The notes under the pieces are model-generated. The model did not search any database, was not told the DNA's origin, and saw nothing but the letters and a program-made list of their open reading frames with translations. A stretch of 64,000 nucleotides of DNA from contig JAICDB010000010.1 of the NCBI GenBank assembly GCA_020063565.1, forward strand, positions 1 to 64,000, in the 5' to 3' direction. The translations under genes and the position numbers were made by a program. Positions 52,910 through 61,272 of the stretch are shown one piece after another. The DNA is from Clostridiales bacterium. GTDB lineage: Bacteria > Bacillota > DSM-16504 > Desulfitibacterales > JAICDB01. Numbering within the stretch: the first letter of the stretch is position 1; the number at the start of each line of letters is the position of its first letter.

Positions 52910-54343
52910 TTAGCTTATTGCAGATGTTCCTCCATACATTTTTTCAATATATTTTCTTAAGTCTTTATCTATATCTGCAGGTAGTTCTGGAGCTTCATAG
53001 TTTTCAATAATTGTCTTAAATTTCTTATTGGCAATTTCCATAGCTTGAAGGGAACCGTTATTTTTCCATTCATCAAATGTTACACGATTACTCAAGTTAG
53101 GACGGTAAAATTCTTTTCTAAAGTTTATCAGAGTATGCTCTTGATCTAAGAAATGTCCTCCTGGGCCTACCTGGCTTATAATATCCAATGCCAGGCTGTC
53201 AGGATTTATATCCAATCCTTTTCTAATTCTTTTTACCATACCGCAGATTTCATCATCAATAATAAACTTTTCATACGACATAACGTTGTATGATTCAAGA
53301 ATACCGGCAGAGTGGAGTACAAAATTGATACCACTAGCATTGGCCATTAGTAAGTTCATCATGGATTCGTATCCGGCCTGTGCATCAGGAACTTTAGTAT
53401 CTGTGATGGCACCGCCGCCCCGACAAGGTAAGCCATAATATTTTGCTATTTGGGCTGATACATTTGCAATGATCGCCATTTCAGGAGCTCCGATAGTTAA
53501 GGAACCGTTGCTCATCTCTGTAACTGAAGAAGCTGAACCGTATACCACGGGAGTACCTTCTCTAATCAGCTGTGTTAATACAATACCGGATAATACTTCG
53601 GCATTCTGAACTACCAAAGTACCTGCCAAAGTCGCAGGAGAGGTTGCACCGGCCATTGCCAGAGAGGTAACTACTACCGCTTGGCCTGTTCTAGCGTATT
53701 CCATTAATGCTCCTAACATTCTATCGTCAAAAATTAGAGGTGTAATGGAATTTATTAAGGTGATAAGGGCTGGTTTTTCTACCAAATCCCACTCACTTCC
53801 AAACAAAATTGAAGCCATTTCAACTATATCTTTTGCATTTTTTTCACCGTAGGAGCTTCCCATGAAGCATTTATCAGAATTCTTAATGCAAGCATAAACC
53901 ATTTCAACGTGTCTTCTATCATACGGAACATCGTTTGGTTCAACCAAAATTCCACCTGTCAAATCTTGATAAGGACTGGCACCTGCTAATTTAGTAAGAT
54001 TTTCGTAATCTTCCATTGTACCTTTACGTTTACCCTTATCTAAGTCTGTAATGAAAGGAGCTCCATATCCGGGAGAGAACACCATGTTGTCTCCGCCTAT
54101 AGTAAGGTTTTTTTCCGGATTACGTGCATGAAGAGTAAACTGACTGGGCGCCTTTTTCACCTGTTCTTCTACCAGTTTGCGAGGAAAGAAGACCGTTTCT
54201 CCTTCTACTTTACAACCTGCCTTTGCTAGTACTTCTAAAGCAGGTTGGTAACGAAATGCCACACCCGTTTTTTCCAACATCTCTAAAGTAGCTTCATGGA
54301 TTTTTTCAATTTGTTCCTTTGAGAGTATTTGAAACCTTTGCAC
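52910..54343 (-). CDS. MttB-family (non-pyrrolysine) methylamine:corrinoid methyltransferase
   Basis: 477 residues from GTG behind AGAAGGAGGAGATTT. I recognise the trimethylamine methyltransferase (MttB) superfamily by its overall sequence (SKEQIEKIHEATLEMLEKTGV, GGAITDTKVPDAQAGYES). The frame has no in-frame amber codon, so it is a non-Pyl member. Characterised non-Pyl relatives such as MtgB demethylate glycine betaine onto a corrinoid protein. The neighbouring BCCT importer and corrinoid protein fit glycine betaine, carnitine or a similar quaternary amine; the exact substrate is inference. Confidence 0.9.
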   Translation of the reverse strand: MQRFQILSKEQIEKIHEATLEMLEKTGVAFRYQPALEVLAKAGCKVEGETVFFPRKLVEEQVKKAPSQFTLHARNPEKNLTIGGDNMVFSPGYGAPFITDLDKGKRKGTMEDYENLTKLAGASPYQDLTGGILVEPNDVPYDRRHVEMVYACIKNSDKCFMGSSYGEKNAKDIVEMASILFGSEWDLVEKPALITLINSITPLIFDDRMLGALMEYARTGQAVVVTSLAMAGATSPATLAGTLVVQNAEVLSGIVLTQLIREGTPVVYGSASSVTEMSNGSLTIGAPEMAIIANVSAQIAKYYGLPCRGGGAITDTKVPDAQAGYESMMNLLMANASGINFVLHSAGILESYNVMSYEKFIIDDEICGMVKRIRKGLDINPDSLALDIISQVGPGGHFLDQEHTLINFRKEFYRPNLSNRVTFDEWKNNGSLQAMEIANKKFKTIIENYEAPELPADIDKDLRKYIEKMYGGTSAIS

Positions 54344-54449
54344 ACAAATCTCCTCCTTCTTTTAAATAAGATTAATAAGATTAGCAAAATAGAATCATTC
54401 AATCCAATTTACAACCTTGATGGAATACTTTATTAGTCTTCTATAGAAA

Positions 54450-55979
54450 CTATGAGCTTATAGTCTTATATACCTCTTGTTTTTCATTAGTAGATTGTTT
54501 TTTTAGATAGGAATCTGATTGTAATCCTTTAATCATTGAATAAATCATTACAAGCATTACAAGCATAAAGGGAAAAGCAGAAGCAATAGAAGCTGTTTGT
54601 AATGCTTGCAGTCCACCTGTAACCAAAAGAACTGCGGCAATACCTCCTAAAATTGTTCCCCAGAGAGCGCTTAAGGATTTTTTAGGTTCCTGACTGCCGT
54701 TAGAAGTAAGCATTGCAACGACAAAAGTACCTGAATCTGCTGACGTAATAAAAAATCCTGCAATAAGTATCAAGGCGATTGGTGCAGTTATTTGTGCCAA
54801 AGGTAGTTTTTGCAATGTTATAAATAAAGCAGAAGCTATATCGCTGGATACGGCATTAGCTATACCAGCTCCATCAAAAATTTCTAGCTTTAATGCTGTT
54901 CCACCAAAAATGGAAAGCCAGATAAAACTGAAAAGGGATGGTATGAAGATAGAACCGAGAATAAACTCTCGAATTGTTCTTCCACGAGAAATACGAGCAA
55001 TGAATTGCCCTACAAAGGGTCCCCAAGCTATCCACCATGCCCAGTAGAATATAGTCCAACTGCCCAGCCAACCACTTTGTTTAATAGGCTCAGTCCAAAG
55101 ACTCATATGAACTATATTTTGTAAATAAGAACCTATCGTATCTGTAAAGATATTTAAGATAAAACGTGTCGGTCCGGTGACAAATAAAAACAGCATTAAA
55201 GCTACGGCAAAATACACTGTCCAGTTTGCTATAAATTTGATTCCTTTTTCAATACCGGTAATTGAAGCTATAGTAAAGACTACAGTAATAACAATAACAA
55301 TGAATAAATTCATTATCGGTGTATTTGGGGTACCAAATAGATAATTTAGACCGCTATTTATCTGCATTGTGCCTAAGCCTAGAGATGTTGCCAGGCCAAA
55401 AAGAGTTGCAAATACTGCTAAAATATCTACAGTTTTTCCTATTGGGCCGTAAATTCTGTCACCCAGGATAGGGTAGAAGATGGAACTAACTAAAAACGGC
55501 AGACCTTTGCGAAACTGAAAATATCCCAACGCGAGTCCTACAAGTGCAAAAACAGCCCAGGGATGCAGTCCCCAGTGAAAGAACACGTAGCGCATAGCTA
55601 ATGTTGCTGATTCGGGGCTTGATGCAACACCGTATGGCGGACTGGTATAATGATACATTGGTTCAGCTATGCTCCAAAAAACAAGTCCTATACCCATACC
55701 TGTAGTAAAAAGCATTGCAAACCACGAGAAAGTACTATGTTCCGGTTTTTCATCATCTTTGCCAAGCTTGATCTTGCCAAAGGGACTAACAGCTAAGACT
55801 ATACAGAAAATTAGAAATACGGCAACAGAAAGCAAATAAAGCCAGCCGAAATTATTAATGAAAATAGATAGTACTACACTTGCAGTGGTGCTTAGATTAT
55901 CTGGTAAAATTGCACCCCATAGTAAAAAAAGTCCAGATAAAATCAAAGATAAAACTAAAACAGTATTTTTCCTGTTCAT
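54450..55979 (-). CDS. BCCT-family quaternary ammonium transporter
   Basis: 509 residues with twelve membrane segments. The BCCT signature with aromatic cage residues is seen in FYWAWWIAWGPFVGQFIARI, and FTTGMGIGLVFWSIAEPMYHY matches the substrate helix. ATG follows AATTGGAGGGAACCTC. It imports glycine betaine, choline or carnitine. Together with the methyltransferase it suggests growth on, rather than osmotic use of, the compound. Confidence 0.93.
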   Translation of the reverse strand: MNRKNTVLVLSLILSGLFLLWGAILPDNLSTTASVVLSIFINNFGWLYLLSVAVFLIFCIVLAVSPFGKIKLGKDDEKPEHSTFSWFAMLFTTGMGIGLVFWSIAEPMYHYTSPPYGVASSPESATLAMRYVFFHWGLHPWAVFALVGLALGYFQFRKGLPFLVSSIFYPILGDRIYGPIGKTVDILAVFATLFGLATSLGLGTMQINSGLNYLFGTPNTPIMNLFIVIVITVVFTIASITGIEKGIKFIANWTVYFAVALMLFLFVTGPTRFILNIFTDTIGSYLQNIVHMSLWTEPIKQSGWLGSWTIFYWAWWIAWGPFVGQFIARISRGRTIREFILGSIFIPSLFSFIWLSIFGGTALKLEIFDGAGIANAVSSDIASALFITLQKLPLAQITAPIALILIAGFFITSADSGTFVVAMLTSNGSQEPKKSLSALWGTILGGIAAVLLVTGGLQALQTASIASAFPFMLVMLVMIYSMIKGLQSDSYLKKQSTNEKQEVYKTISS

Positions 55980-56296
55980 GAGGTTCCCTCCAATTTTAGA
56001 ATGGTGGCATAATTAGTTAATATTTTTCTATTACGTTCACTATTATGACCCCTGAAACTTATGTTGATTTATACACCTCCATTTTAATTATTGGCCGGCC
56101 ATTATAAATATTATTTTACATAATTACTTATAATTTAATACATTCGAAATTTACTTTCTTAAGTCCTCGCCTTTATTTTGCTTTTTAGGTAAAAATTTTG
56201 TCAAAAAACTACAAGGAAAGCAGAAAGGGCTACTACAATCTTGCTTTAAATACGGATTATCGCAAGAAAATGCTAACATTCAAATTTTTCTTTTTC
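55980..56296 (-). other. 317-bp gap between the BCCT and corrinoid-protein genes
   Basis: No ORF that I can support. On the minus strand a -35-like TTGACA (56199-56204) has a poor -10 (CAAAAT, 56175-56180, 18-bp spacer). A 10-bp palindrome TGGCCGGCCA lies at 56092-56101. It may hold a separate promoter for the transporter and methyltransferase. Confidence 0.35.
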
Positions 56297-56929
56297 TTAA
56301 CAAACAAGTGATTTGATTAAATCTATAGTTTCATATGCGTCTTTCGCATAACCATCAGCACCTATTTTGTAGGCATAATCAAGTGTAACTGGGCTGCCGC
56401 CTATTATCACTTTTACATTTTTTCTGAGGTTATTACTCTCTAACGCTTGAATGGTTTCTTCCAGCATAGGCATTGTCATTGTTAAAAGTGCTGACATACC
56501 TAGTACATCTGGCATATATTCTTTTACAGCTTCAACGAAAGCATTTGGTGAAACATCAATGCCTAAATCTATTACTTCCATGCCTGCTCCACGTAATGTC
56601 AGTATTACAAGTCGCTTGCCTATGTCATGTAAATCCCCTGCCACTGTACCAATAACTATCCTTGGTTTCAGTTTCTGTGAAGAACTTTTCATTATTGGCT
56701 CAAGCACATAAAGTCCAGCTTGCATGGCTCTTGCAGCCATCATAACATCTGGAATATAGAGACGGTTTTGTCTGAATTTTTCTCCGATATTTTCCATTCC
56801 AGTGAGCATCGCTGAATGGATTATTTCCTTGGGGGTTAAGCCCATCTGTAATGCAACTTCTACTAGTGACTTAACTTTTGAAGCATTTCCATCTATTAAA
56901 GCGTTTGTTATTTTTTGTTTTATACTCAT
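56297..56929 (-). CDS. Corrinoid (cobalamin-binding) methyl-carrier protein
   Basis: 210 residues: an N-terminal helical cap (about 1-85), then a B12-binding Rossmann domain with the cobalt-ligand motif DLHDIG (His about residue 106) and GGSPVT near the end. It accepts the methyl group from the MttB-like enzyme and passes it to a methyl-corrinoid:tetrahydrofolate methyltransferase. That second enzyme and the RamA-type activase are not in this window. Confidence 0.94.
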   Translation of the reverse strand: MSIKQKITNALIDGNASKVKSLVEVALQMGLTPKEIIHSAMLTGMENIGEKFRQNRLYIPDVMMAARAMQAGLYVLEPIMKSSSQKLKPRIVIGTVAGDLHDIGKRLVILTLRGAGMEVIDLGIDVSPNAFVEAVKEYMPDVLGMSALLTMTMPMLEETIQALESNNLRKNVKVIIGGSPVTLDYAYKIGADGYAKDAYETIDLIKSLVC

Positions 56930-56957
56930 GGTAACAACCTGCCTTTATGATTTTTTC

Positions 56958-58256
56958 TTAGACCATAAGCCTCTCACGAAATTGACTGGGTGTTACACCT
57001 TCTATGTTTCGGAATAGTTTGCTGAAATAACTAGGATTATTGTAACCTACTTTGTAAGCTACTTCTTTTACATTTGTTTGAGAGTTTCTCAATAGTTTTT
57101 TTGCTTCTTCTATGCGTATCTTTGTTAAATACTCTAACACGGTGTGTCCTGTTTCTTCTTTAAATATATGACTTAAATAATAGGGGCTTAAGAATACTGC
57201 ATCAGCAATATTTTCTAATTTTAAATTATGATGGTAATTTTGTTGAATGTATTCTGTTGCTTGTTTTACAATTTGTGAGTTTTTGCTTTCTGGATTTTCA
57301 GCTAAAGACATATATTGTTCCACTATAATAGGCATACATGATAAAATTGGCTTTGGTGACTGTAAATTTGATAATTCCTTGGTGTAGTAACAATTTAATT
57401 CCAAAATTTTTTCTGGTTTCGCCCCTTTTTCTATAACAGCCCTGGAAATAATAACCAACAATTCTAATACACGCATTCTTAAAATTTCTACATTATCTAA
57501 ATACTCTTTCTGAAGCTGTGTTAGTATATCTTCAAGAACAGCTAATACTTGCTGTTTATTTCCTAATCTAATTTTCGACAGTAGTTCGTTTTCTTTTTTA
57601 ATTGAATATGATGTACTTTTAGTATTAGAATTATGCCAGTTTAAAGAAACTTCAAAAATTCTTCTTAACTTTAAATCTTCTTCTAAAAGAATATTTTGCC
57701 TTTCTACTTTTTTTCTCTGGTCCATGGAAATAATACTAGTTTTTATAATATGATTGGCTATCATGAATAACAGGTCGGCAGCTGCTTGAACTTTTTTCCC
57801 GGAAATTACCGGGAGTTCTTGTGCAGCTGAAATTAATTCAGCCATATCAATATTGAATTGTTTATTCATCATGGTGAGCTCTATCCAGAAAAAGTCTTCC
57901 GGTTCCCACATTAAAACCTGTCCGCAAATAATTGTACCCAGGTGTTGTCCTTCAAAAAGTATAGGTGTAGCCCATTCGACTAGACCTGCAGGGCAACGAA
58001 ATATATATGGTTCTCCAATAGTTGCTGCTAATTTTCCTGCACGGGCATAGGATTCACTGCATCTTTGCCTTGCTTTAGGATTATTGCGAATTATCTTACA
58101 AAAACGGCATGACTCTAAGGGGTTTTCATTCATTATTATTGGATTGCCTTCTAAGTCTACAATAATGGCTGTTAGATCAGTTGAAGAGTTGAAAGTTTCT
58201 AGAATTTTTAGCAATACGCCTTTTTTTGTAAACTCTAATAAAGATAAATTTTGCAA
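56958..58256 (-). CDS. AraC-family regulator with PocR sensory domain
   Basis: 432 residues from TTG. The N-terminal 170 residues form a PocR domain with a Cys-rich set (CRFCKIIRNNPKARQRC, FRCPAG), which I associate with small-molecule or metal/corrinoid sensing. The C-terminal 100 residues are a double helix-turn-helix AraC domain (LENIADAVFLSPYYLSHIF and EVAYKVGYNNPSYFSKLF). It starts the minus-strand group and likely activates the methyltransferase genes when substrate is present. It is divergent from sigK. Confidence 0.88.
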   Translation of the reverse strand: MQNLSLLEFTKKGVLLKILETFNSSTDLTAIIVDLEGNPIIMNENPLESCRFCKIIRNNPKARQRCSESYARAGKLAATIGEPYIFRCPAGLVEWATPILFEGQHLGTIICGQVLMWEPEDFFWIELTMMNKQFNIDMAELISAAQELPVISGKKVQAAADLLFMIANHIIKTSIISMDQRKKVERQNILLEEDLKLRRIFEVSLNWHNSNTKSTSYSIKKENELLSKIRLGNKQQVLAVLEDILTQLQKEYLDNVEILRMRVLELLVIISRAVIEKGAKPEKILELNCYYTKELSNLQSPKPILSCMPIIVEQYMSLAENPESKNSQIVKQATEYIQQNYHHNLKLENIADAVFLSPYYLSHIFKEETGHTVLEYLTKIRIEEAKKLLRNSQTNVKEVAYKVGYNNPSYFSKLFRNIEGVTPSQFRERLMV

Positions 58257-58412
58257 TTTTCACACTTCCCTTTCGAATCAGTACCTTTTTACACTTAATG
58301 TTTCTTGATTGCTTAATATTTCAACATTTAATCAATAAATCCTTTTAAAAATATAAACGTGTTTATATCAAAAAAATACCAAATGAGGTACATGCACAGT
58401 TTTCCTCCCATC

Positions 58413-58429
58413 ACCATATAATTTATGGT
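58413..58429 (+). promoter_or_regulatory. Inverted repeat and -10-like element upstream of sigK
   Basis: ACCATA-TAATT-TATGGT, a perfect 6-bp inverted repeat, contains CATATAAT (58415-58422), which resembles the CATAnnnT -10 of mother-cell sigma factors (SigE/SigK). It lies 24 bp before the sigK start. The -35 is not clear. Confidence 0.35.
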
Positions 58430-58452
58430 AGTTATTTTGGGAGGTGAAAAAT

Positions 58453-58872
58453 ATGCATTTAGGCCTTTGGGCCTTATTTGCTATATCTGTTTTAAAAGGT
58501 ATTTCTTTATTAGTATCCTATATAAGTAACAATGCATTTCCCAAACCCCTTTCTGAAGAAGAAGAAGACATTTGTCTCACAAGGATGAAAAAAGGTGATG
58601 AGGAAGCCAGGCATATTTTAATTGAACATAATTTAAGACTGGTTGCGCATATTATCAAAAAGTTTGAGTCTACAGGTGAGGAAATGGATGATTTAATTTC
58701 TATCGGTACTATAGGATTGATAAAGGCAATTAATACATTTGATAGAGATAAAGGAACAAAACTTGCAACTTATGCAGCCCGCTGCATAGAAAATGACATA
58801 TTAATTACAAGTTTTAAGCATGGGAGGGTGACTTTGCAGATTGGGGGTTTGAGGGGATGGCTAGAGGTTTAA
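58453..58872 (+). pseudogene. sigK: sigK 5' portion, pro-sigma-K interrupted by an inserted element
   Basis: The ATG at 58453 follows GGGAGGTGAAAAAT. The first 20-odd residues ([18 protein letters not shown], then LLVSY) are the hydrophobic pro-peptide cut by SpoIVFB in other species. Sigma region 2 is intact ([39 protein letters not shown]). Homology stops after Ile-Glu-Asn-Asp-Ile-Leu (residues 112-117); the last 22 residues are unrelated and regions 3-4 are missing. This is the position where I recall B. subtilis sigK being split by skin. The gene is therefore probably restored by excision in the mother cell rather than dead. The 3' half is outside the window. Confidence 0.93.
58792..58796 (+). 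other. Probable left attachment core (AATGA) of the sigK-inserted element
   Basis: AATGA in the Glu-Asn-Asp codons of sigK matches the 5-bp crossover repeat reported, as I recall, for B. subtilis skin. The sequence leaves sigma-K homology within a few bases to the right. The core may extend over the next bases (CATATTA). The partner copy must lie downstream of 64000. Confidence 0.6.
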
Positions 58873-59756
58873 CTGACATTTTAAAAACTGAAGGGGTAAT
58901 GTCTAAAGGCTTTGGAATGATACCTAAAATAGTTATGCAAGACCCAAGAATTTCAAGGGATGCAAAGGCTATTTATGCATATATGCGCAGTTTTGCGGGA
59001 GCTGGAACTACTGCTTTCCCAGGTGTAAAAAAAATGTGCTATGACTTGGGTTTTAAACGAGTTGAGACCATGAAAAAGCATCGAAAACAATTAGAGAAAT
59101 ATGGATACATAAAAGTAGAGCAGGAAAGAGATAAAAAGGGCAGATTTGCACGGAACGTATATACAATTTGCGATAATCCGATACCAGAAGAAGAACCTAA
59201 AAAAAATGATATAAACCAATCTTGCCCGAGTACGGTTTTTTCGGACCCGGATGAAATGCCTGATAAATCAGCATTCTATCCGGGTCCGGTTTTTTCGGAC
59301 TCGGAGAAAACCCGACTCGGAAAAAAACCGATTCGGAAAAAACCGGACCCTAATAATAACAGTATTTATAATAATAACAGTATATATAAAAACAACAACA
59401 ACAAAGAAACAGATATGAAAATAGAAAAATTTAACAATAAAGTAGACAAGCAGTCAGAAGATGTTGTTGTTTCTACTCCAACTCCCGAAGAAAAACAGAT
59501 ATTGTCTAAAAAAGCAAAACAAATTGGTTGTGATCCTGGCTGTGTGATTGATTTAGCTAAAAAGTATGGCATGAAATATGTTTTAGAAAAACTAGAATTA
59601 ACTCATTTAAGGGCAGACAAAAATATTACCGGGTTTTTTGTTGAAGCATGTAGAAATGATTGGCAAAATACTAAAGTGAACAAGCAATCTTTGATTTCTA
59701 AAAAAGGGGTAAAAAAAGATAAATATAAAGACCTTTATTTAAACTGGGGAGGATAA
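58857..59756 (+). CDS. HTH-domain replication-initiator-like protein
   Basis: 299 residues. The N-terminal 110 residues ([45 protein letters not shown]) form the winged-helix module common in Firmicutes plasmid and ICE replication proteins (HTH_36/RepA_N-like). A low-complexity linker (about 125-200) carries DNA repeats and Asn-rich tracts. A DnaD-like C-terminal part ([20 protein letters not shown]) ends in basic residues. An internal ATG at 58899 is an alternative start. It overlaps the truncated sigK frame by 16 nt. The replication role is inferred. Confidence 0.7.
   Translation: MARGLTDILKTEGVMSKGFGMIPKIVMQDPRISRDAKAIYAYMRSFAGAGTTAFPGVKKMCYDLGFKRVETMKKHRKQLEKYGYIKVEQERDKKGRFARNVYTICDNPIPEEEPKKNDINQSCPSTVFSDPDEMPDKSAFYPGPVFSDSEKTRLGKKPIRKKPDPNNNSIYNNNSIYKNNNNKETDMKIEKFNNKVDKQSEDVVVSTPTPEEKQILSKKAKQIGCDPGCVIDLAKKYGMKYVLEKLELTHLRADKNITGFFVEACRNDWQNTKVNKQSLISKKGVKKDKYKDLYLNWGG
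59233..59350 (+). repeat. Direct and inverted repeats inside the replication-type gene (candidate origin)
   Basis: CGGTTTTTTCGGAC occurs twice in direct orientation (59233-59246 and 59287-59300, 54 bp apart). GGGTCCGGTTTTTT (59282-59295) is inverted at 59337-59350 (14 bp, perfect). A further inverted CGGAAAAAAACCG copy lies at 59318-59330. The repeats fall in the low-complexity protein linker, as for plasmid origins located within repA genes. Confidence 0.7.
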
Positions 59757-59781
59757 AAAATTCAAAGGGGGTAAAACAATT

Positions 59782-59958
59782 ATGATTTTTGTGTCAACTA
59801 AAAAATGTAAATGTGGATTTAATATTTATTTGGAATATGAATTAAAAGAGGATGGGGATAAGCAATTTATTCAGTTTTCTGATGCTGAAGGAAATACGCT
59901 TTCTGCTTGTCCGAAGTGTGGACGTGTAGTATATAAGCAGTTCAAAACAACTAGCTAA
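59782..59958 (+). CDS. Small zinc-binding protein
   Basis: 58 residues from ATG at 59782 behind CAAAGGGGGTAAAACAATT. CKCGF near residue 9 and CPKCGR near residue 44 make a four-Cys zinc knuckle, with an acidic strand region between. No family recognised; typical of small accessory genes on conjugative elements. Confidence 0.75.
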   Translation: MIFVSTKKCKCGFNIYLEYELKEDGDKQFIQFSDAEGNTLSACPKCGRVVYKQFKTTS

Positions 59959-59981
59959 ACAATTGAAAAGGGTGTAATAAA

Positions 59982-60464
59982 ATGAAAAAAGCAATTGAAT
60001 CAATAAATACCTTTTATGCAAGCAGAGCTATGGGAGCAATACAGCAACTAAAATCTATAAGCGATAACCCCAATTTAGCAATATACAGTGGCATTAAAAA
60101 CCCTGGTACCCCAATTTTATTTGCAGCTGTCAGCATAAAAAGCGAGTGCACTATAGCTGAATTTTATGATATTTTTACTGAGGATGCATTTAAGATACTT
60201 AGAGATTATGCGAGCTGTTTTGGTGCGCCTTTTGTAGTACTCTACAACAGGGATACTGACTCATGGTTTAAGGTTTCCTTTAATTTTATAAGAAATTTGA
60301 GAGTCAAAAACAGAAAAAGCGAAAAAAAATTATTTTCGCTGAATTTCAAACAGCTGCGCATAACACAAGAAGGACCTGACTATTTGGAAAAAGTGAAATT
60401 TCCTTTTAAAGCAGTCAAGAAAAAAGAATACATCCTCCCGGGAATCGAAAATCCGTTTTCATGA
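59982..60464 (+). CDS. Unrecognised 160-aa element protein
   Basis: ATG behind AAAGGGTGTAATAA. Alternating strands and helices, with SIKSECTIAEFYDIF and the aromatic strand APFVVLYNRDTDSWF, then a basic region. The K-x-E-type strand followed by a hydrophobic strand faintly recalls restriction-endonuclease-like resolvases, but the acidic motif is not clear enough to claim. Its end overlaps the next gene (ATGA). Confidence 0.7.
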   Translation: MKKAIESINTFYASRAMGAIQQLKSISDNPNLAIYSGIKNPGTPILFAAVSIKSECTIAEFYDIFTEDAFKILRDYASCFGAPFVVLYNRDTDSWFKVSFNFIRNLRVKNRKSEKKLFSLNFKQLRITQEGPDYLEKVKFPFKAVKKKEYILPGIENPFS

Positions 60465-60961
60465 AAGCTCCCGCAAACATACTCACTGCTGCAACTGTAA
60501 CAGGTTTTATGTTTGGTCCTTCGCCCGTAACAATAACCGTCGCCGTGACGGCTTCTTTAATGCCTGATATAGACACACCACAATCAACAGCAGGCAGGAT
60601 ACCGATCGTTCCTTCACTGATAAATACTATCTTTGGACATAGAACAGCTACCCACAGCTTGACAGCATTAATCATCACATCTCTGGCGGTAAAAACCGTA
60701 TCCCCTGAACTGGCACTCGCCTGGGCAATAGGGTACGGAATACATATACTGCTGGACATGTTGACACCGCAGGGAGTAATGTTTTTCTGGCCCTATTCTG
60801 CATGGGTGGGAACCGGAATATTAAAAAACGGCGGTATTTTTGAAGTATTATACACACTTGCACTGGCAGCACTTAATACTACATCAGTCTGGGGAAAAAC
60901 ATTATGGACGGAGACTGCGAAAAAACTGATAGAACATGTCGGAAGCCTGATACCGTCTTAA
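60461..60961 (+). CDS. YdjM/DUF457-like membrane metal-dependent hydrolase
   Basis: 166 residues with three or four hydrophobic segments. The family motifs are ASLMPDIDTP (Asp pair), FGHRTATHSL (His pair) and YGIHILLDMLTPQGVMFFWP. This is the inner-membrane YdjM/YfhO-type metal-dependent hydrolase family; the substrate is not known. It starts within the stop of the previous gene. A short ORF begins 4 nt after its stop and runs into the IscB element. Confidence 0.85.
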   Translation: MKAPANILTAATVTGFMFGPSPVTITVAVTASLMPDIDTPQSTAGRIPIVPSLINTIFGHRTATHSLTALIITSLAVKTVSPELALAWAIGYGIHILLDMLTPQGVMFFWPYSAWVGTGILKNGGIFEVLYTLALAALNTTSVWGKTLWTETAKKLIEHVGSLIPS

Positions 60962-60989
60962 AGATATGCCAACTAACCCCAACAGCTTA

Positions 60990-61272
60990 GAAGTCATAGA
61001 CCGCCAGGGTTAAAACCCTGCGGCTTCTAGCCGCGCTATGACCAGCCTGAGTCTGGGAAATGACCAGGCTATGTTATCCCAGTTATGACACCCTGGAGTG
61101 CTTCTCCAGCTCCAGGCCCTGTCGTCCGGCATTAAACAGCAAGCTGGCGGTGGATGCGAGCAGTGTGTCGGACGTAAAAGCTGGGATAACATTGGCGAGG
61201 AGAGACATCGGGCAGAGTCTGGCCTGATGCGCTACCAGGCCCGTAAGGGCACTCCGAAAGGAGGAGATTGCG
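60990..61272 (+). ncRNA. Putative omega RNA of IscB
   Basis: Highly structured G+C-rich region ending in the iscB ribosome binding site. An outer stem GTCATAG (60993-60999)/CTATGAC (61036-61042) encloses two arms, CCGC-AGGGTT/AACCCT-GCGG and GCGGCTTCTAGCCGC. Further stems include CAGCCTG/CAGGCT (about 61044-61074), ACCCTGGAG/CTCCAGG and GTCCGGC/GTCGGAC. Position, length (about 280 nt) and the terminal AAAGGAGGAG agree with IscB omega RNAs, whose guide lies at the 5' end, here about 60970-60990. Confidence 0.75.

Noticed and set aside
52910-54343. Pyrrolysine-containing MttB
   Set aside because: The frame has no internal amber codon, and no pyl genes are in the window.
58453-58872. Simple truncated or dead sigma factor
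   Set aside because: The break falls at the known skin position with an AATGA core, which favours a reversible interruption over random decay.
59223-59352. CRISPR-like array
   Set aside because: Copies differ in orientation and spacing and lie inside a good coding frame; there are no regular spacers or cas genes.
59982-60464. Archaeal-Hjc-like or restriction-type nuclease
   Set aside because: Only a weak strand pattern; the required acidic residues are not convincingly placed.
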